NCBI RefSeq assembly: GCF_024267675.1
Contig: NZ_JALDYX010000018.1
Span: 1-64,000 of the forward strand
DNA length: 64,000 nt
Reading direction: 5' to 3'
Origin: Marinobacterium sedimentorum
GTDB lineage: Bacteria; Pseudomonadota; Gammaproteobacteria; Pseudomonadales; Balneatricaceae
Of this stretch, positions 38,616 to 56,129 are shown one piece after another. The first letter of the stretch is position 1, and every line of letters starts with the position of its first letter. Below the pieces are notes generated by a model that saw only the letters and a list, made by a program, of their open reading frames with translations, had not been told where the DNA came from and did not search any database. The position numbers and the translations under genes were made by a program.

Positions 38616-39419
38616 TCAGAAATTGCTGCTGAGGAACTGCCGGAAGCGATCGGACTGCTGCTCTTTGAACAGCACCTGGGGCGCGCCCTCCTCCTCCACC
38701 CGTCCCTGATGCAGGAACATCACATGGGATGACACCTCGCGGGCAAAGGCCATTTCGTGCGTCACTACTATCATGGTGCGGCCCTCTTCGGCCAGCTTGC
38801 GCATCACCAGCAGCACTTCCCCCACCAGCTCCGGATCCAGTGCCGAGGTCGGCTCATCGAACAGCATGACATCGGGCTCCATGGTCAATGCCCGGGCTAT
38901 GGCCGCGCGCTGCTGCTGGCCGCCGGACAGGTGGGCCGGGTAGTGCTGCATGCGCTCATCGAGGCCAACCTTGTTGAGATAGTAGCGCGCCCGTTCGGCG
39001 ACCTCCGCCTTCGGCTGTTTCAGCACCCGCAGCGGGCCGATCATGCAGTTTTCCAGCACAGTCATATGGGACCAGAGGTTGAACTGCTGGAACACCATGC
39101 CCAGATGGGCGCGGATACGCTCCACCAGTTTTTCATCCACCGGCACCGACTCGCCCTGGCGGTTTTTCTCGATATGCACCTGCTGACCATGCACCAGAAG
39201 ATCACCGGAATCCGGCACTTCAAGCAGATTCAGGCAGCGTAGAAAAGTACTCTTGCCCGAGCCGCTGGAGCCGAGAATCGCAGTCACGTCCTGCTGTCGC
39301 GATGTCAGGGATATGCCCTTGAGCACCTCGAAATTGCCGAAGGATTTGTGGATGTCACGGGCCACCAGCGGTATCTGATCCGTCTGAGGCCGGCCGTTGT
39401 GCAAAACCTGAGTAGTCAT
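38616..39419 (-). CDS. aotP: Arginine/ornithine ABC transporter ATPase
   Basis: This 267-residue ATPase of the polar amino-acid family (HisP/AotP) shows Walker [10 protein letters not shown], the signature LSGGQQQR and Walker [15 protein letters not shown]. It powers the two permeases encoded just upstream. Family length is normal (about 250-260). The symbol comes from gene order and the neighbouring argR; histidine or lysine specificity cannot be excluded. Confidence 0.9.
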   Translation of the reverse strand: MTTQVLHNGRPQTDQIPLVARDIHKSFGNFEVLKGISLTSRQQDVTAILGSSGSGKSTFLRCLNLLEVPDSGDLLVHGQQVHIEKNRQGESVPVDEKLVERIRAHLGMVFQQFNLWSHMTVLENCMIGPLRVLKQPKAEVAERARYYLNKVGLDERMQHYPAHLSGGQQQRAAIARALTMEPDVMLFDEPTSALDPELVGEVLLVMRKLAEEGRTMIVVTHEMAFAREVSSHVMFLHQGRVEEEGAPQVLFKEQQSDRFRQFLSSNF

Positions 39420-39438
39420 AATCGTGCTTCCGAATCAG

Positions 39439-40167
39439 TTAGGTCGTCTGGCCCCTGGCAGCCGCGGCGGGTGCCGGCGTCACCATCACCTGGCGGTACA
39501 GGTGCGGATTGATGCGCTTTTCCAGATAGCGCCACAGCCGCACAATCAGCATAGTGATGACCAGATACAGCAGGGCCGCCCAGAGGTAGATGGAGAAATC
39601 AAAGGTCTTGGCAAAGATAGCCCGGGTCTGGCCCATCAGATCAAACAGCGTTACCACGCTGGCGATGGCACTGCCCTTGAGCAGCAGGATGACCTCGTTG
39701 CCCAGTGCCGGGAAGGCGATGCGGTAGGCGTGCGGCAGGATGACCAGCCGATAGCGCAGCCATGCGGACATGCCATAGGCCTTGGCCGCTTCGACCTCTC
39801 CCAGCGGCACGCCCAGAATACCGCCGCGCAGCAGTTCCGCCTGATAGGCCGCGGTATTGAGGATGAAGGTCAGCAAGGCGCAGTAGAAGGGATCCCGAAA
39901 CAGCCACCAGAGGTCCAGCGCCTGCAATTCGTGGCGATACTGCCCGGCGCCGAAATAGACCAGAAACAGCTGCGCCAGCATCGGCGTGCCGCGAAAAAAC
40001 GAGATATAAATGCGTACCGGAATGGCCAGCCAGCGCCGCGGGGAACTGCGCGCGATTGCCATCGGCATCGCAATGCAGGCGCCGAACAGCAATGCCAGAC
40101 CGGACAGCTTCAGCGTCAGCCAGGCGCCCGACACTAATGCCAGTCCGTATTCAGTGATGAGAGTCAT
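39439..40167 (-). CDS. aotM: Amino-acid ABC transporter permease (AotM type)
   Basis: This 242-residue inner-membrane permease has about five membrane segments and the HisM-type loop EVEAAKAYGMSAWLRYRLVI followed by LPHAYRIAFPALGNE, which docks on the ATPase. It starts 2 bp after the stop of the other permease gene and ends 19 bp before the ATPase start. Confidence 0.9.
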   Translation of the reverse strand: MTLITEYGLALVSGAWLTLKLSGLALLFGACIAMPMAIARSSPRRWLAIPVRIYISFFRGTPMLAQLFLVYFGAGQYRHELQALDLWWLFRDPFYCALLTFILNTAAYQAELLRGGILGVPLGEVEAAKAYGMSAWLRYRLVILPHAYRIAFPALGNEVILLLKGSAIASVVTLFDLMGQTRAIFAKTFDFSIYLWAALLYLVITMLIVRLWRYLEKRINPHLYRQVMVTPAPAAAARGQTT

Positions 40168-40169
40168 GC

Positions 40170-40883
40170 TCAGGCCCTCCTGATGCCACGATTGGCGCGG
40201 GTTTCAAGTCTGGCCAGCACTATCTCGGACAGAATGCTCAGTATCCAGTAGGCAGCACACGCCAGCAGAAAGAAGGTGAAGGGTTTCTTGGTGGCCCCGA
40301 CCGCGATGTTGGTCATGCGCAACAGGTCATTCAGCGCGATGATCGACACCAGCGCCGTATCCTTGATCAGATTGACCCAGAGATTGCCCAGACCCGGCAA
40401 GGCAAAGCGCCAGATCTGCGGCAGCTTGATAAACCAGAACAGATCCAGCCGGCTCAGCCCGACGGCCAGCCCGGCCTCGACCTGTCCCGGATGCAGCGCC
40501 TGAAAGGCTCCGCGCAGCACCTCGCCGGCAAAGGCGCCAAAGACGACACTCAGCGCCACGACACCGGCAACGAAAGGACTCAGCTCGACGAAACCGGACT
40601 GTGGATCAAACCAGCGCCAGGCCGCGTTGAGCAGGATAGCGACACCGTTGTAGACCAGGAACAGCGTCAGCAGCTCCGGAATACCCCGGGCCGCCGTGGT
40701 GTAGGCCCGGCCAAAACGGCGCAGCCACGGATTCTTCGACAGCGACGCACCCGCCACGGCAAAGCCGATCAGCAGGCCCAGCGGCAGGGTCGTCACGGCC
40801 AGCTGCACGGTCACCCACAGGCCGGACAACAGTTCGTCGCCCCAGCCATCGGCACCAAAGCCAAGCAAAGCGAGATCATTCAT
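40170..40883 (-). CDS. aotQ: Amino-acid ABC transporter permease (AotQ type)
   Basis: This 237-residue permease pairs with AotM to form the membrane channel. The HisQ-type docking loop reads HPGQVEAGLAVGLSRLDLFW and continues IKLPQIWRFALPGLGNLW. It follows the binding-protein gene by 192 bp, a gap that includes a short hairpin (GGCACC/GGTGCC at 40942-40955). Such hairpins often reduce permease expression relative to the binding protein. Confidence 0.9.
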   Translation of the reverse strand: MNDLALLGFGADGWGDELLSGLWVTVQLAVTTLPLGLLIGFAVAGASLSKNPWLRRFGRAYTTAARGIPELLTLFLVYNGVAILLNAAWRWFDPQSGFVELSPFVAGVVALSVVFGAFAGEVLRGAFQALHPGQVEAGLAVGLSRLDLFWFIKLPQIWRFALPGLGNLWVNLIKDTALVSIIALNDLLRMTNIAVGATKKPFTFFLLACAAYWILSILSEIVLARLETRANRGIRRA

Positions 40884-41075
40884 AGGGACTCTCCGGGCGG
40901 GTTCGCCAAGAGGGCAGCATTCAGATCAGGCGTATCAACCGGGCACCTGGGTGCCGATCTGTCGTCGATGCTGAACCTGCCCCTTGTTACGGGAGGAAGT
41001 TACGGGATGAAACCAGGGCGGCATCCCGAGCAGAATGGATGCTCAGGTCCGCACTGGCGAGCGGCTCTGATGCGC

Positions 41076-41861
41076 CTACTTCATCTCGTAGATATTGATC
41101 GGGAAATATTTGGCATTGATCGCCTGGTAGGTGCCATCGGCAATGATGGCCGCCAGGGCGTCATTGAGCTTCTGGCGCAGTTCCTGGTCCTCCTGGCGGA
41201 TCGCCATACCGGTGCCTTCACCGGCGTACTTGGCATCCATGATGGGTTCACCCACCAGTTTGCAGCACTTGCCATCGTCGCTGTTCGTTACCCAGTCCAG
41301 CATGGGCAACAGGTCGCTGACCTGCAGATCCAGCCGGCCACTGGCCAGATCCAGGTTCACTTCATCCTGGCTGCGGTACAGACGCACATCGGATTCGGGA
41401 TAGTTGGCCTGCAGGAACTCCGCCTGGGTCGACGCACTGAGAGCGCCTATGGCCAGGCCTTCCAGCGCGGCCGGGCTAAAATCGGTGAGGCTGCTGTCGG
41501 CGGGGCCGGCGAAGGTCAGCGCCGCCTTGTAGTAGGGATCGGTGAAGGCGACCTGCTGCTTGCGCTCCTCGGTGATGGACATCGAGGCCAGAATCACATC
41601 GTATTTGCCGGACAGCAGCGCCGGAATCATGCCATCCCAGTCCTGGGCAACAAAGGTACAGTCGGCCGCCATCTTGGCACAGAGCGCCTGGCCGATCTCG
41701 ATATCAAAGCCCACCAGCTCACCGCTGGCATTGAAGAAGTTGAAGGGAGGGTAGGCCCCTTCGCTGCCGATGCGCACCGAACTCCAGTCCTTGGCCCAAA
41801 CCGGACTGGCGACCAGTCCCAGCAGCGTCAACAGGGTACAAAGCCGTCTCGAAATTTTCAT
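41076..41861 (-). CDS. aotJ: Periplasmic arginine/ornithine-binding protein
   Basis: This 261-residue solute-binding protein has a signal peptide (MKISRRLCTLLTLLGLVASP then VWA). It continues with the polar amino-acid binding fold: IGSEGAYPPFNFFNASGELV, GFDIEIGQALCAKMAADC and DWDGMIPALLSGKYDVILAS. SMSITEERKQQVAFTDPYY is the classical family signature. It is the first gene of the transporter operon, downstream of argR on the same strand, with a candidate ArgR operator about 125-160 bp before its start. Confidence 0.92.
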   Translation of the reverse strand: MKISRRLCTLLTLLGLVASPVWAKDWSSVRIGSEGAYPPFNFFNASGELVGFDIEIGQALCAKMAADCTFVAQDWDGMIPALLSGKYDVILASMSITEERKQQVAFTDPYYKAALTFAGPADSSLTDFSPAALEGLAIGALSASTQAEFLQANYPESDVRLYRSQDEVNLDLASGRLDLQVSDLLPMLDWVTNSDDGKCCKLVGEPIMDAKYAGEGTGMAIRQEDQELRQKLNDALAAIIADGTYQAINAKYFPINIYEMK

Positions 41862-42255
41862 GGAAACTATCCTCGGTGCTCGTTTTTGTTATTGATGGAT
41901 GGCGCAATCCGCCTCGCATGACACCCGGCCCGTAACCGGGCCGCGATCCAGTGCTAGTAACTTAACAGAATCACCCGACGCACTTTTTAGCCCACAGGAC
42001 ATGGTTTTTCACTGTCGCGACCGTTTTTTCTAAAGTCCCGGCAAGGGCGCGAACATGCACCTGAACAGGGCACTAACGCAGTGCAACAGGGGCTTAAATT
42101 CGCCTTGTTTGTTGCCATATGGGTTTGTAAACGGACGACTGCCGTAACGGCCGGCGCAGAGCCGGGCGACAGCTGGAAAAACACCGCACAGGTGAACAGT
42201 CAGGTTCGGAAAAGCATCTCGGCCACCGCTCGGGAATGCCGCTTATCGGCGGGTC
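41862..42255. other. Regulatory region between argR and aotJ
   Basis: This 394-bp gap on the path from argR to aotJ contains no gene. It holds the candidate ArgR operator at 41986-42022. No convincing terminator for argR is visible, so read-through into the transporter genes is possible. Confidence 0.5.
41986..42022 (-). promoter_or_regulatory. Candidate ArgR operator of aotJQMP
   Basis: On the minus strand the order is GGTCGC, eight bases, AA, AACCA, TGTCCT, eight bases, AA. This keeps exactly the spacing of the Pseudomonas ArgR direct-repeat operator (TGTCGC-N8-AA-N5, twice). Matches to the hexamer are 5/6 and 4/6. Confidence 0.6.
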
Positions 42256-43329
42256 TCAGCGCTCAAAGGAGCGCCCAAAGCTGGACTGCAGTTCGGGAGA
42301 GCTCGCCGGCGGATGGGCATTGCGCCTTTCCTCGCGCGGCGTCTGGCCGAAGTGGTTGCGATAGGCGGTACTGAAATAGGAGGCGCTGGAGAAGCCGCAC
42401 ATCAGGCCGACCTGCAGGATGGGCTTGTCATCGGTACGCAGCAGCACCCGGGCCCGGTCCAGCCGCAACTCCAGGTAATACTGCGACGGCACACTCTGCA
42501 GGTGTTGTTTGAACAGGCGCTCCAGGTGGCGCCGCGAGACACCCACATGATGGGCCAGATCATCGGTGCTCAGCGGCTCTTCGATGTTGGCCTCCATCAG
42601 CGTTACCGCCTCGATCAGATTCGGCTGCAGGGTACCCAGGCGCACTTTCAGCGGCACCCGCTGCACTTCATCACTGAGCCGGATGCGTTCGCAGACGAAC
42701 TGCTCCGAGATCGAGGACGCCAGGTCCATGCCATGCTCGCGCCCGATCAGGAACAGCAGCATGTCCATCGATGCGGTACCACCGCTGCAGGTATAGCGGT
42801 CACGATCCGTCTCGAACAGATTGCCGGTGGCCTCGACCCGGGGAAATGCCTCACGCAGCGTGGCTATATCCAGCCAGTGAATGGTGGCCCTGTAGCCATC
42901 CAGCAGCCCGGCGCGGGCCAGCAGATAGCTGCCGGTGCCGATGCCGCCCAGACTCGGTATCCCGCGCGACTGGCGCCTGAGCCAGGCAATGAGTTTTTCG
43001 TGGCCACTGTGCAGCACCGGCGTCGGACCACAGACAAAGAGCGCATCAAGCTGCGTTACCTGGTCAGGCGGCATATCCACCCTGACCTCGACGCCACAGC
43101 TGCTGCGCACCAGTTCGCTGTCGGCACCGATCAGCACCACCTCGTACAGGGTTTCGCCCGCCAGGCTGTTGGCGGTACGCAGCGCTTCCACCGCGCAGGA
43201 AAAGGCGGTCAGGGAGAATTCCGGCACCAGCACAAAACCGTATCGCCTCGTGCGGCTCTTTTGATCTGTGTTCTTCAATGTCAGTAACCGGCGCCAGTTA
43301 AGCGACTGCAGTAAGAATAGTCGTCGCAT
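42256..43329 (-). CDS. argR: AraC-family arginine regulator (ArgR, GlxA type)
   Basis: This 357-residue regulator has an N-terminal DJ-1/PfpI-like amidotransferase-fold domain (about 30-200: YGFVLVPEFSLTAFSCAVEA, LDALFVCGPTPVLHSGHEKL) and a C-terminal AraC double helix-turn-helix (about 245-340: LSTDDLAHHVGVSRRHLERL, LQVGLMCGFSSASYFSTAYR, NHFGQTPREERR). This is the layout of Pseudomonas ArgR, which responds to arginine and controls aot, aru and gdhB. All three of those gene sets surround it here. The start at 43329 follows AAGG. It is divergent from gdhB2 and shares with it a candidate operator at 43373-43409. Confidence 0.88.
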   Translation of the reverse strand: MRRLFLLQSLNWRRLLTLKNTDQKSRTRRYGFVLVPEFSLTAFSCAVEALRTANSLAGETLYEVVLIGADSELVRSSCGVEVRVDMPPDQVTQLDALFVCGPTPVLHSGHEKLIAWLRRQSRGIPSLGGIGTGSYLLARAGLLDGYRATIHWLDIATLREAFPRVEATGNLFETDRDRYTCSGGTASMDMLLFLIGREHGMDLASSISEQFVCERIRLSDEVQRVPLKVRLGTLQPNLIEAVTLMEANIEEPLSTDDLAHHVGVSRRHLERLFKQHLQSVPSQYYLELRLDRARVLLRTDDKPILQVGLMCGFSSASYFSTAYRNHFGQTPREERRNAHPPASSPELQSSFGRSFER

Positions 43330-43372
43330 CTTAACCTTCTACTTTACCAAAAGCGTCGCTGTGCGATGCAGA

Positions 43373-43409
43373 TGGCAACAGGGTGAAAGTCAGGGTCGCC
43401 TGAGCAAAA
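43373..43409 (+). promoter_or_regulatory. Candidate ArgR operator between argR and gdhB2
   Basis: On the plus strand the order is TGGCAA, eight bases, AA, GTCAG, GGTCGC, eight bases (CTGAGCAA), AA: the same 6-8-2-5 spacing repeated as in Pseudomonas ArgR sites. The second half matches the hexamer 5/6, the first 3/6. The 14-mer GGTCGCCTGAGCAA also occurs in the site at 49626-49662. Confidence 0.6.
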
Positions 43410-43492
43410 TTCCACACCTGTCAGCCCGTGGCGCGATCCCTGATAATCATTTCACCCCCACTCCCGTTGATAACAAGAAGTTGAAATCACCG

Positions 43493-49559
<6,067 letters not shown>

Positions 49560-49625
49560 GGCCTGGCGCCCGGGTCGGCTTCTGCCGGATCGGGCGTACT
49601 GTTTGGACCTAATAGGTAGTTACAG

Positions 49626-49662
49626 GGCCCCTCAACTAAAAAACCAGGTCGCCTGAGCAATA
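49626..49662 (+). promoter_or_regulatory. Candidate ArgR operator before the AST genes
   Basis: The order is GGCCCC, eight bases, AA, AACCA, GGTCGC, eight bases (CTGAGCAA), TA. Spacing is as in the other two candidate sites. The second half is strong (5/6), the first weak (3/6). The 5-base spacer AACCA is the same as in the aotJ site. Confidence 0.5.
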
Positions 49663-49734
49663 GTTCGCCCCTGTCAGTCAGGGCCACAATCAACAATAAT
49701 GACTCTACGCCAAAATACTGAGGACAAGGTCGCC

Positions 49735-50982
49735 ATGACGTTTGAACCCCGCTACGCTCCCTGGCTTGAATGGCTCGACAGCCAGCACGACTGCATGCTG
49801 GCCCGGACCATCGAACTGGCCGGGATCAACTCCGGCAGCCTCAATGCCGCCGGAGTGAATCGCGTACGGGAAACCCTGCAGCAGTACTGCAGCGTGCTTG
49901 GCGGCGACACCGAGGTACTGCCACTGCCGCCCTATACGGAAGTGACCGAACAGGGTGAAAAGCAGCAGTTCACACTGGGCGACGCACTGCGTATCCGCAA
50001 GCGTCCCGAGGCCCCGCTGCAGATTTTCTTCTGCGGTCACATGGATACGGTGTTCGCGGCCGATCACCCTTTCCAGTCCGTGCGCTGGCTTGATGACAAT
50101 ACCCTCAACGGCCCCGGCGTCGCGGATCTCAAGGGCGGCCTGATGGTCATGCTCAAGGCCATCGAAGCCCTGGAGCGCAGCCCCTTCAGCGACCGGATTG
50201 GCTGGGAAATCCTGTTCAACCCGGACGAGGAAATCGGCTCCCTGAGCTCTGCGCCGCTGATCAGCGAAGCGGCTGGTCGCTGCGACCTGGGGCTGATCTA
50301 CGAACCCTGCATGCCGGACGGCAACCTGGCGGGCGAGCGCAAGGGCAGTGGCAACTTCAGTGTCGTGGTGCAGGGCCGCGCGGCCCATGCCGGGCGCGAA
50401 CATCATCTGGGACGCAACGCCGTACGTGCCCTGTGCGACTTCGTCAGCGCGCTGGATGATCTCAATGGCCAGCGCGATGGCGTGACCATCAACCCGGGCT
50501 TCATTCATGGCGGCGGCGCCGTGAACGTGGTGCCCGACCATGCCATGTTCCGCTTCAATATCCGCCTGTCCGACCCTGCCGACGAAAGCTGGTGCCTGGC
50601 GCAGCTGCAGCGCCTGGGTGACGACATCAACAGCCGCGACGGCATCAGCCTGCAGCTGCACGGCGCCTTCGGCCGCAAGCCCAAGCGGCTGACGGATGCC
50701 AACCTCGCGCTGTTCGAACTGGTGCGTGACTGCGGCGAACAGCTGGGCATGGCGCTGGAATGGAAACCCACCGGGGGCTGCTGTGATGGCAACAACCTGG
50801 CGGCAGCCGGTGTACCCAATATCGATACCCTGGGCGTGCAGGGTGGCAAGATTCACAGCAGCGATGAGTTCATGTACGTCAGCAGCCTGACGGAACGTGC
50901 CAAACTGAGCGCAATGTTACTCATGAAGCTGGCCGACGGCGCGCTGAGCGCCCACCTCAACAGCAAAGGGAGCGCACGCTGA
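49735..50982 (+). CDS. M20-family hydrolase in the AST operon
   Basis: The 415-residue product is a metallopeptidase-like hydrolase of the carboxypeptidase G2 / acetylornithine deacetylase group. The start is set at 49735 (MTFEPRYAP), where AAGG precedes the ATG. Metal-site elements are visible: FFCGHMDTVF, GPGVADLKGG, PDEEIGS and the final KIHSSDEFMYVSSL. It lies inside the AST cluster and its stop overlaps the next start (TGATG). The pathway needs a desuccinylase to release glutamate, and no AstE-type gene is in the window, so N-succinylglutamate is an obvious candidate substrate. That is inference. Confidence 0.85.
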   Translation: MTFEPRYAPWLEWLDSQHDCMLARTIELAGINSGSLNAAGVNRVRETLQQYCSVLGGDTEVLPLPPYTEVTEQGEKQQFTLGDALRIRKRPEAPLQIFFCGHMDTVFAADHPFQSVRWLDDNTLNGPGVADLKGGLMVMLKAIEALERSPFSDRIGWEILFNPDEEIGSLSSAPLISEAAGRCDLGLIYEPCMPDGNLAGERKGSGNFSVVVQGRAAHAGREHHLGRNAVRALCDFVSALDDLNGQRDGVTINPGFIHGGGAVNVVPDHAMFRFNIRLSDPADESWCLAQLQRLGDDINSRDGISLQLHGAFGRKPKRLTDANLALFELVRDCGEQLGMALEWKPTGGCCDGNNLAAAGVPNIDTLGVQGGKIHSSDEFMYVSSLTERAKLSAMLLMKLADGALSAHLNSKGSAR

Positions 50983-52022
50983 TGCTGATTATCCGACCCG
51001 TTGATTTTCCGGATTTGCCGGCGCTTGAACAGCTGGCGCTGCTGTCCCGCGGAGGCATCACCACGCTGCCGGCGAACCGCGAGCACCTCGGCCAGCTGAT
51101 CGGCCAGACCCAGAGTTCGCTGCGCAAGAAGGTCAGTCTGCCGGGCGGCGAATCCTACCACTTCGTGCTGCAAGACACCGACAGCGGCCAGATACTGGGC
51201 ATCAGCGGTATCGAAGCCTGTATCGGGCTGGATTCGCCGTTCTACAGCTACCGCATCGACGAGATCGTACACGCCTCGCGCGAGCTGCAGATCCATAACC
51301 GCATACCGTCGCTGCACCTGTGCCAGGACTACAACGGCACCAGCCGGCTCTGTACCCGCTTTCTGGTACCGGACGCCGATACGCCGGCCAATGCACACCT
51401 GCTGTCACGCGCGCGCATGCTGTTCATGGCCGAACACCCCAAACGCTTTGCCCGTCGCACCGTGGTCGAGCTGCAGGGCATGGTCGATGAAAACGGCAAG
51501 TCGCCGTTCTGGGAATCCGTGGGCCGGCATTTCTTCAGCATGGACCTGTCCAAGGCCGACTACCTGACCGGCATCAACCGCAAGACCTTTATCGCCGAGC
51601 TGATGCCGCACTACCCGGTCTATGTGCCGCTGCTCAACGAGGCGGCGCGCAACGCCATCGGCCAGCCCAGGCCCGATATCGAGCCGATCATGGACCTGCT
51701 GGAAGACGAAGGCTTCGAGTACCGCGGCTACCTGGATATTTTCGATGCCGGCCCCACGCTGGAGGCACGCACCGACAATATCCGCTCCATCTGGCAAAGC
51801 CAGAACAGGACCCTGCGAATACGCCAGGGTACATCAGCAGCCGATACCGCCGACAGCTGGCTGATGCTGAGCAATAACGACACCGGCGGTTATCGCGCCC
51901 TGCTGACAAGGGGCAACCCGGATGCGCCGCACATCGATGCCGCCGCCGCCGCACAACTGCAACTGCGCGATGGCGACAGCGTACGCGTACTGCAACTGGA
52001 CGCCGATGACCTGGCGCTGTAG
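50982..52022 (+). CDS. aruF: Arginine N-succinyltransferase, alpha subunit
   Basis: This 346-residue protein is one of the two homologous subunits found in Pseudomonas-type AST. It transfers succinyl from succinyl-CoA to arginine or ornithine. Family features are HFVLQDTDSGQILGISGIEA, FYSYRIDEIVHASRELQIHN, GKSPFWESVGRHFFSMDLSK and IAELMPHYPVYVPLL. It is assigned as the AruF subunit by its order before the second subunit. Confidence 0.92.
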   Translation: MLIIRPVDFPDLPALEQLALLSRGGITTLPANREHLGQLIGQTQSSLRKKVSLPGGESYHFVLQDTDSGQILGISGIEACIGLDSPFYSYRIDEIVHASRELQIHNRIPSLHLCQDYNGTSRLCTRFLVPDADTPANAHLLSRARMLFMAEHPKRFARRTVVELQGMVDENGKSPFWESVGRHFFSMDLSKADYLTGINRKTFIAELMPHYPVYVPLLNEAARNAIGQPRPDIEPIMDLLEDEGFEYRGYLDIFDAGPTLEARTDNIRSIWQSQNRTLRIRQGTSAADTADSWLMLSNNDTGGYRALLTRGNPDAPHIDAAAAAQLQLRDGDSVRVLQLDADDLAL

Positions 52023-52092
52023 CGCACCCATTTCCCTGACGCACCGGTACAGGCCAGACGCCTGTACCGCATGATTCAAGAGAACCAGAGCA

Positions 52093-54599
<2,507 letters not shown>

Positions 54600-54608
54600 C
54601 AAACTGAT

Positions 54609-54713
54609 CGCAGGCTGGGTGCAGCTAAGCGCAACCCAGCAGCCTTTTGCCCGCGCAACCGGCACCTGCAGGCACTGTTGGGTGCCGGCCAGCCGGCCGT
54701 CACCCAGCCTGCG
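54609..54713 (+). repeat. Long-range inverted repeat between astD and astB
   Basis: CGCAGGCTGGGTG (54609-54621) is perfectly complementary to CACCCAGCCTGCG (54701-54713). The left arm can instead pair locally: GCTGGGT (54614-54620) with ACCCAGC (54634-54640). A further stem, GGCACC/GGTGCC (54661-54686), lies inside. The 178-bp gap has no gene. Confidence 0.75.
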
Positions 54714-54777
54714 AAGACAAAGCGCGCCGCGCACAACCTGACAAATATCGGCCTGACCGAACAGGAGAAATAACAAG

Positions 54778-56115
54778 ATGAAAGCCTACGAAGCGAACTT
54801 TGATGGTCTGGTCGGGCCGACCCACAATTACAGCGGCCTGTCGTTCGGCAATATCGCCTCGGGCCAGAACCAGGCCCAGGCGTCCAATCCACGACTCGCC
54901 GCCAGGCAGGGCCTGGTCAAGATGAAGACCCTGCACGACCTGGGTCTGGTGCAGGGCGTGCTCGCGCCCCAGGAAAGGCCCGATATCCATACCCTGCGCC
55001 GGCTGGGCTTTAGCGGCTCCGACGCCGCCGTGCTGTTCCAGGCCGCCCAGTATTCGCCCCGGATCCTCGCGGCCTGCTGCTCGGCCTCCAGCATGTGGAC
55101 GGCCAACGCCGCCACCGTGTCCCCCAGTGCCGACACCCACGATGGCCGGGTGCATTTCACCCCGGCCAACCTGACCAACAAGTTCCATCGCTCCATCGAG
55201 CACGAAACCACCGGGCGCATTCTGGGCGCCACCTTTGCCAATGAACGCTATTTCAAACACCACAGCGCGCTGCCCGGCGCCGAGCATTTCGGTGACGAGG
55301 GCGCCGCCAACCATACCCGCTTCTGTCACGACTATGGCCAGCGTGGTATCGAGTTTTTCGTGTTCGGACGCCATGCCTTCGACAGCCGTCAGCCGGCACC
55401 GCAGAAGTTTCCGGCGCGCCATACCTTCGAGGCCTCCCAGGCGATCGCGCGCAAGCACCAGCTCAGCAGCCAGCACGTCATCTATGCACAGCAAAACCCG
55501 GACGTGATCGACCAGGGCGTGTTTCACAACGACGTGATCGCCGTCGGCAACCGTAACCTGCTGTTCTGCCACGAGCAGGCTTTTCTGGATCAGTCAGGCG
55601 TCAAGCAGAAGCTGACCCAGGCCATGCAGGGAGATTTTCGCATCATCGAAGTGCCCACCAGCGCCGTTTCCGTCCGGCAGGCGGTGCAGTCCTACCTGTT
55701 CAACAGCCAGCTGCTGTCCCTCCCCGACGGCCGCACCCTGCTGGTGGTGCCGCAGGAAAGCCAGAACATGGCACCGGTCTGGCAGTACCTGCAGGAGCTC
55801 GTGGCCGCCACCGACAGCGGTATTGATGAGCTGAAAATTTTCGATTTGAAACAGAGCATGAGCAATGGCGGCGGGCCTGCCTGCCTGCGTCTGCGGGTGG
55901 TGCTGAACGAAGCCGAACGGGCTGCGGTTAACCCCGGCACACTGATGAACGAAACGCTGTTCGCGACGCTCAACGCCTGGGTGGACAAGCATTACCGCGA
56001 GCGACTGGAAGAAAAGGATCTGGCCGATCCGCAGCTGCTGCTGGAGTCCCGCACGGCACTGGATGAGCTGACCCGCATCCTGCAGCTTGGGTCCATCTAT
56101 CCGTTCCAGCGCTAG
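54778..56115 (+). CDS. astB: N-succinylarginine dihydrolase
   Basis: This 445-residue enzyme converts N2-succinylarginine to succinylornithine, CO2 and ammonia. It begins [20 protein letters not shown], the conserved AstB start, and contains [20 protein letters not shown] and the catalytic Cys region [13 protein letters not shown]. The length is normal. The ribosome site is AGGAG. It is the last AST gene before the convergent deacetylase; no astE follows. Confidence 0.96.
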   Translation: MKAYEANFDGLVGPTHNYSGLSFGNIASGQNQAQASNPRLAARQGLVKMKTLHDLGLVQGVLAPQERPDIHTLRRLGFSGSDAAVLFQAAQYSPRILAACCSASSMWTANAATVSPSADTHDGRVHFTPANLTNKFHRSIEHETTGRILGATFANERYFKHHSALPGAEHFGDEGAANHTRFCHDYGQRGIEFFVFGRHAFDSRQPAPQKFPARHTFEASQAIARKHQLSSQHVIYAQQNPDVIDQGVFHNDVIAVGNRNLLFCHEQAFLDQSGVKQKLTQAMQGDFRIIEVPTSAVSVRQAVQSYLFNSQLLSLPDGRTLLVVPQESQNMAPVWQYLQELVAATDSGIDELKIFDLKQSMSNGGGPACLRLRVVLNEAERAAVNPGTLMNETLFATLNAWVDKHYRERLEEKDLADPQLLLESRTALDELTRILQLGSIYPFQR

Positions 56116-56129
56116 TACAAAACGGCCTC

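Noticed and set aside
40491..41921. Open frame of 476 codons opposite the arginine transporter genes
   Set aside because: It spans two genes and an intergenic gap, lacks a ribosome site and resembles no family.
49699..49734. Upstream start codon for the M20 hydrolase
   Set aside because: The extra twelve residues have no ribosome site before them and the family begins near the second ATG.
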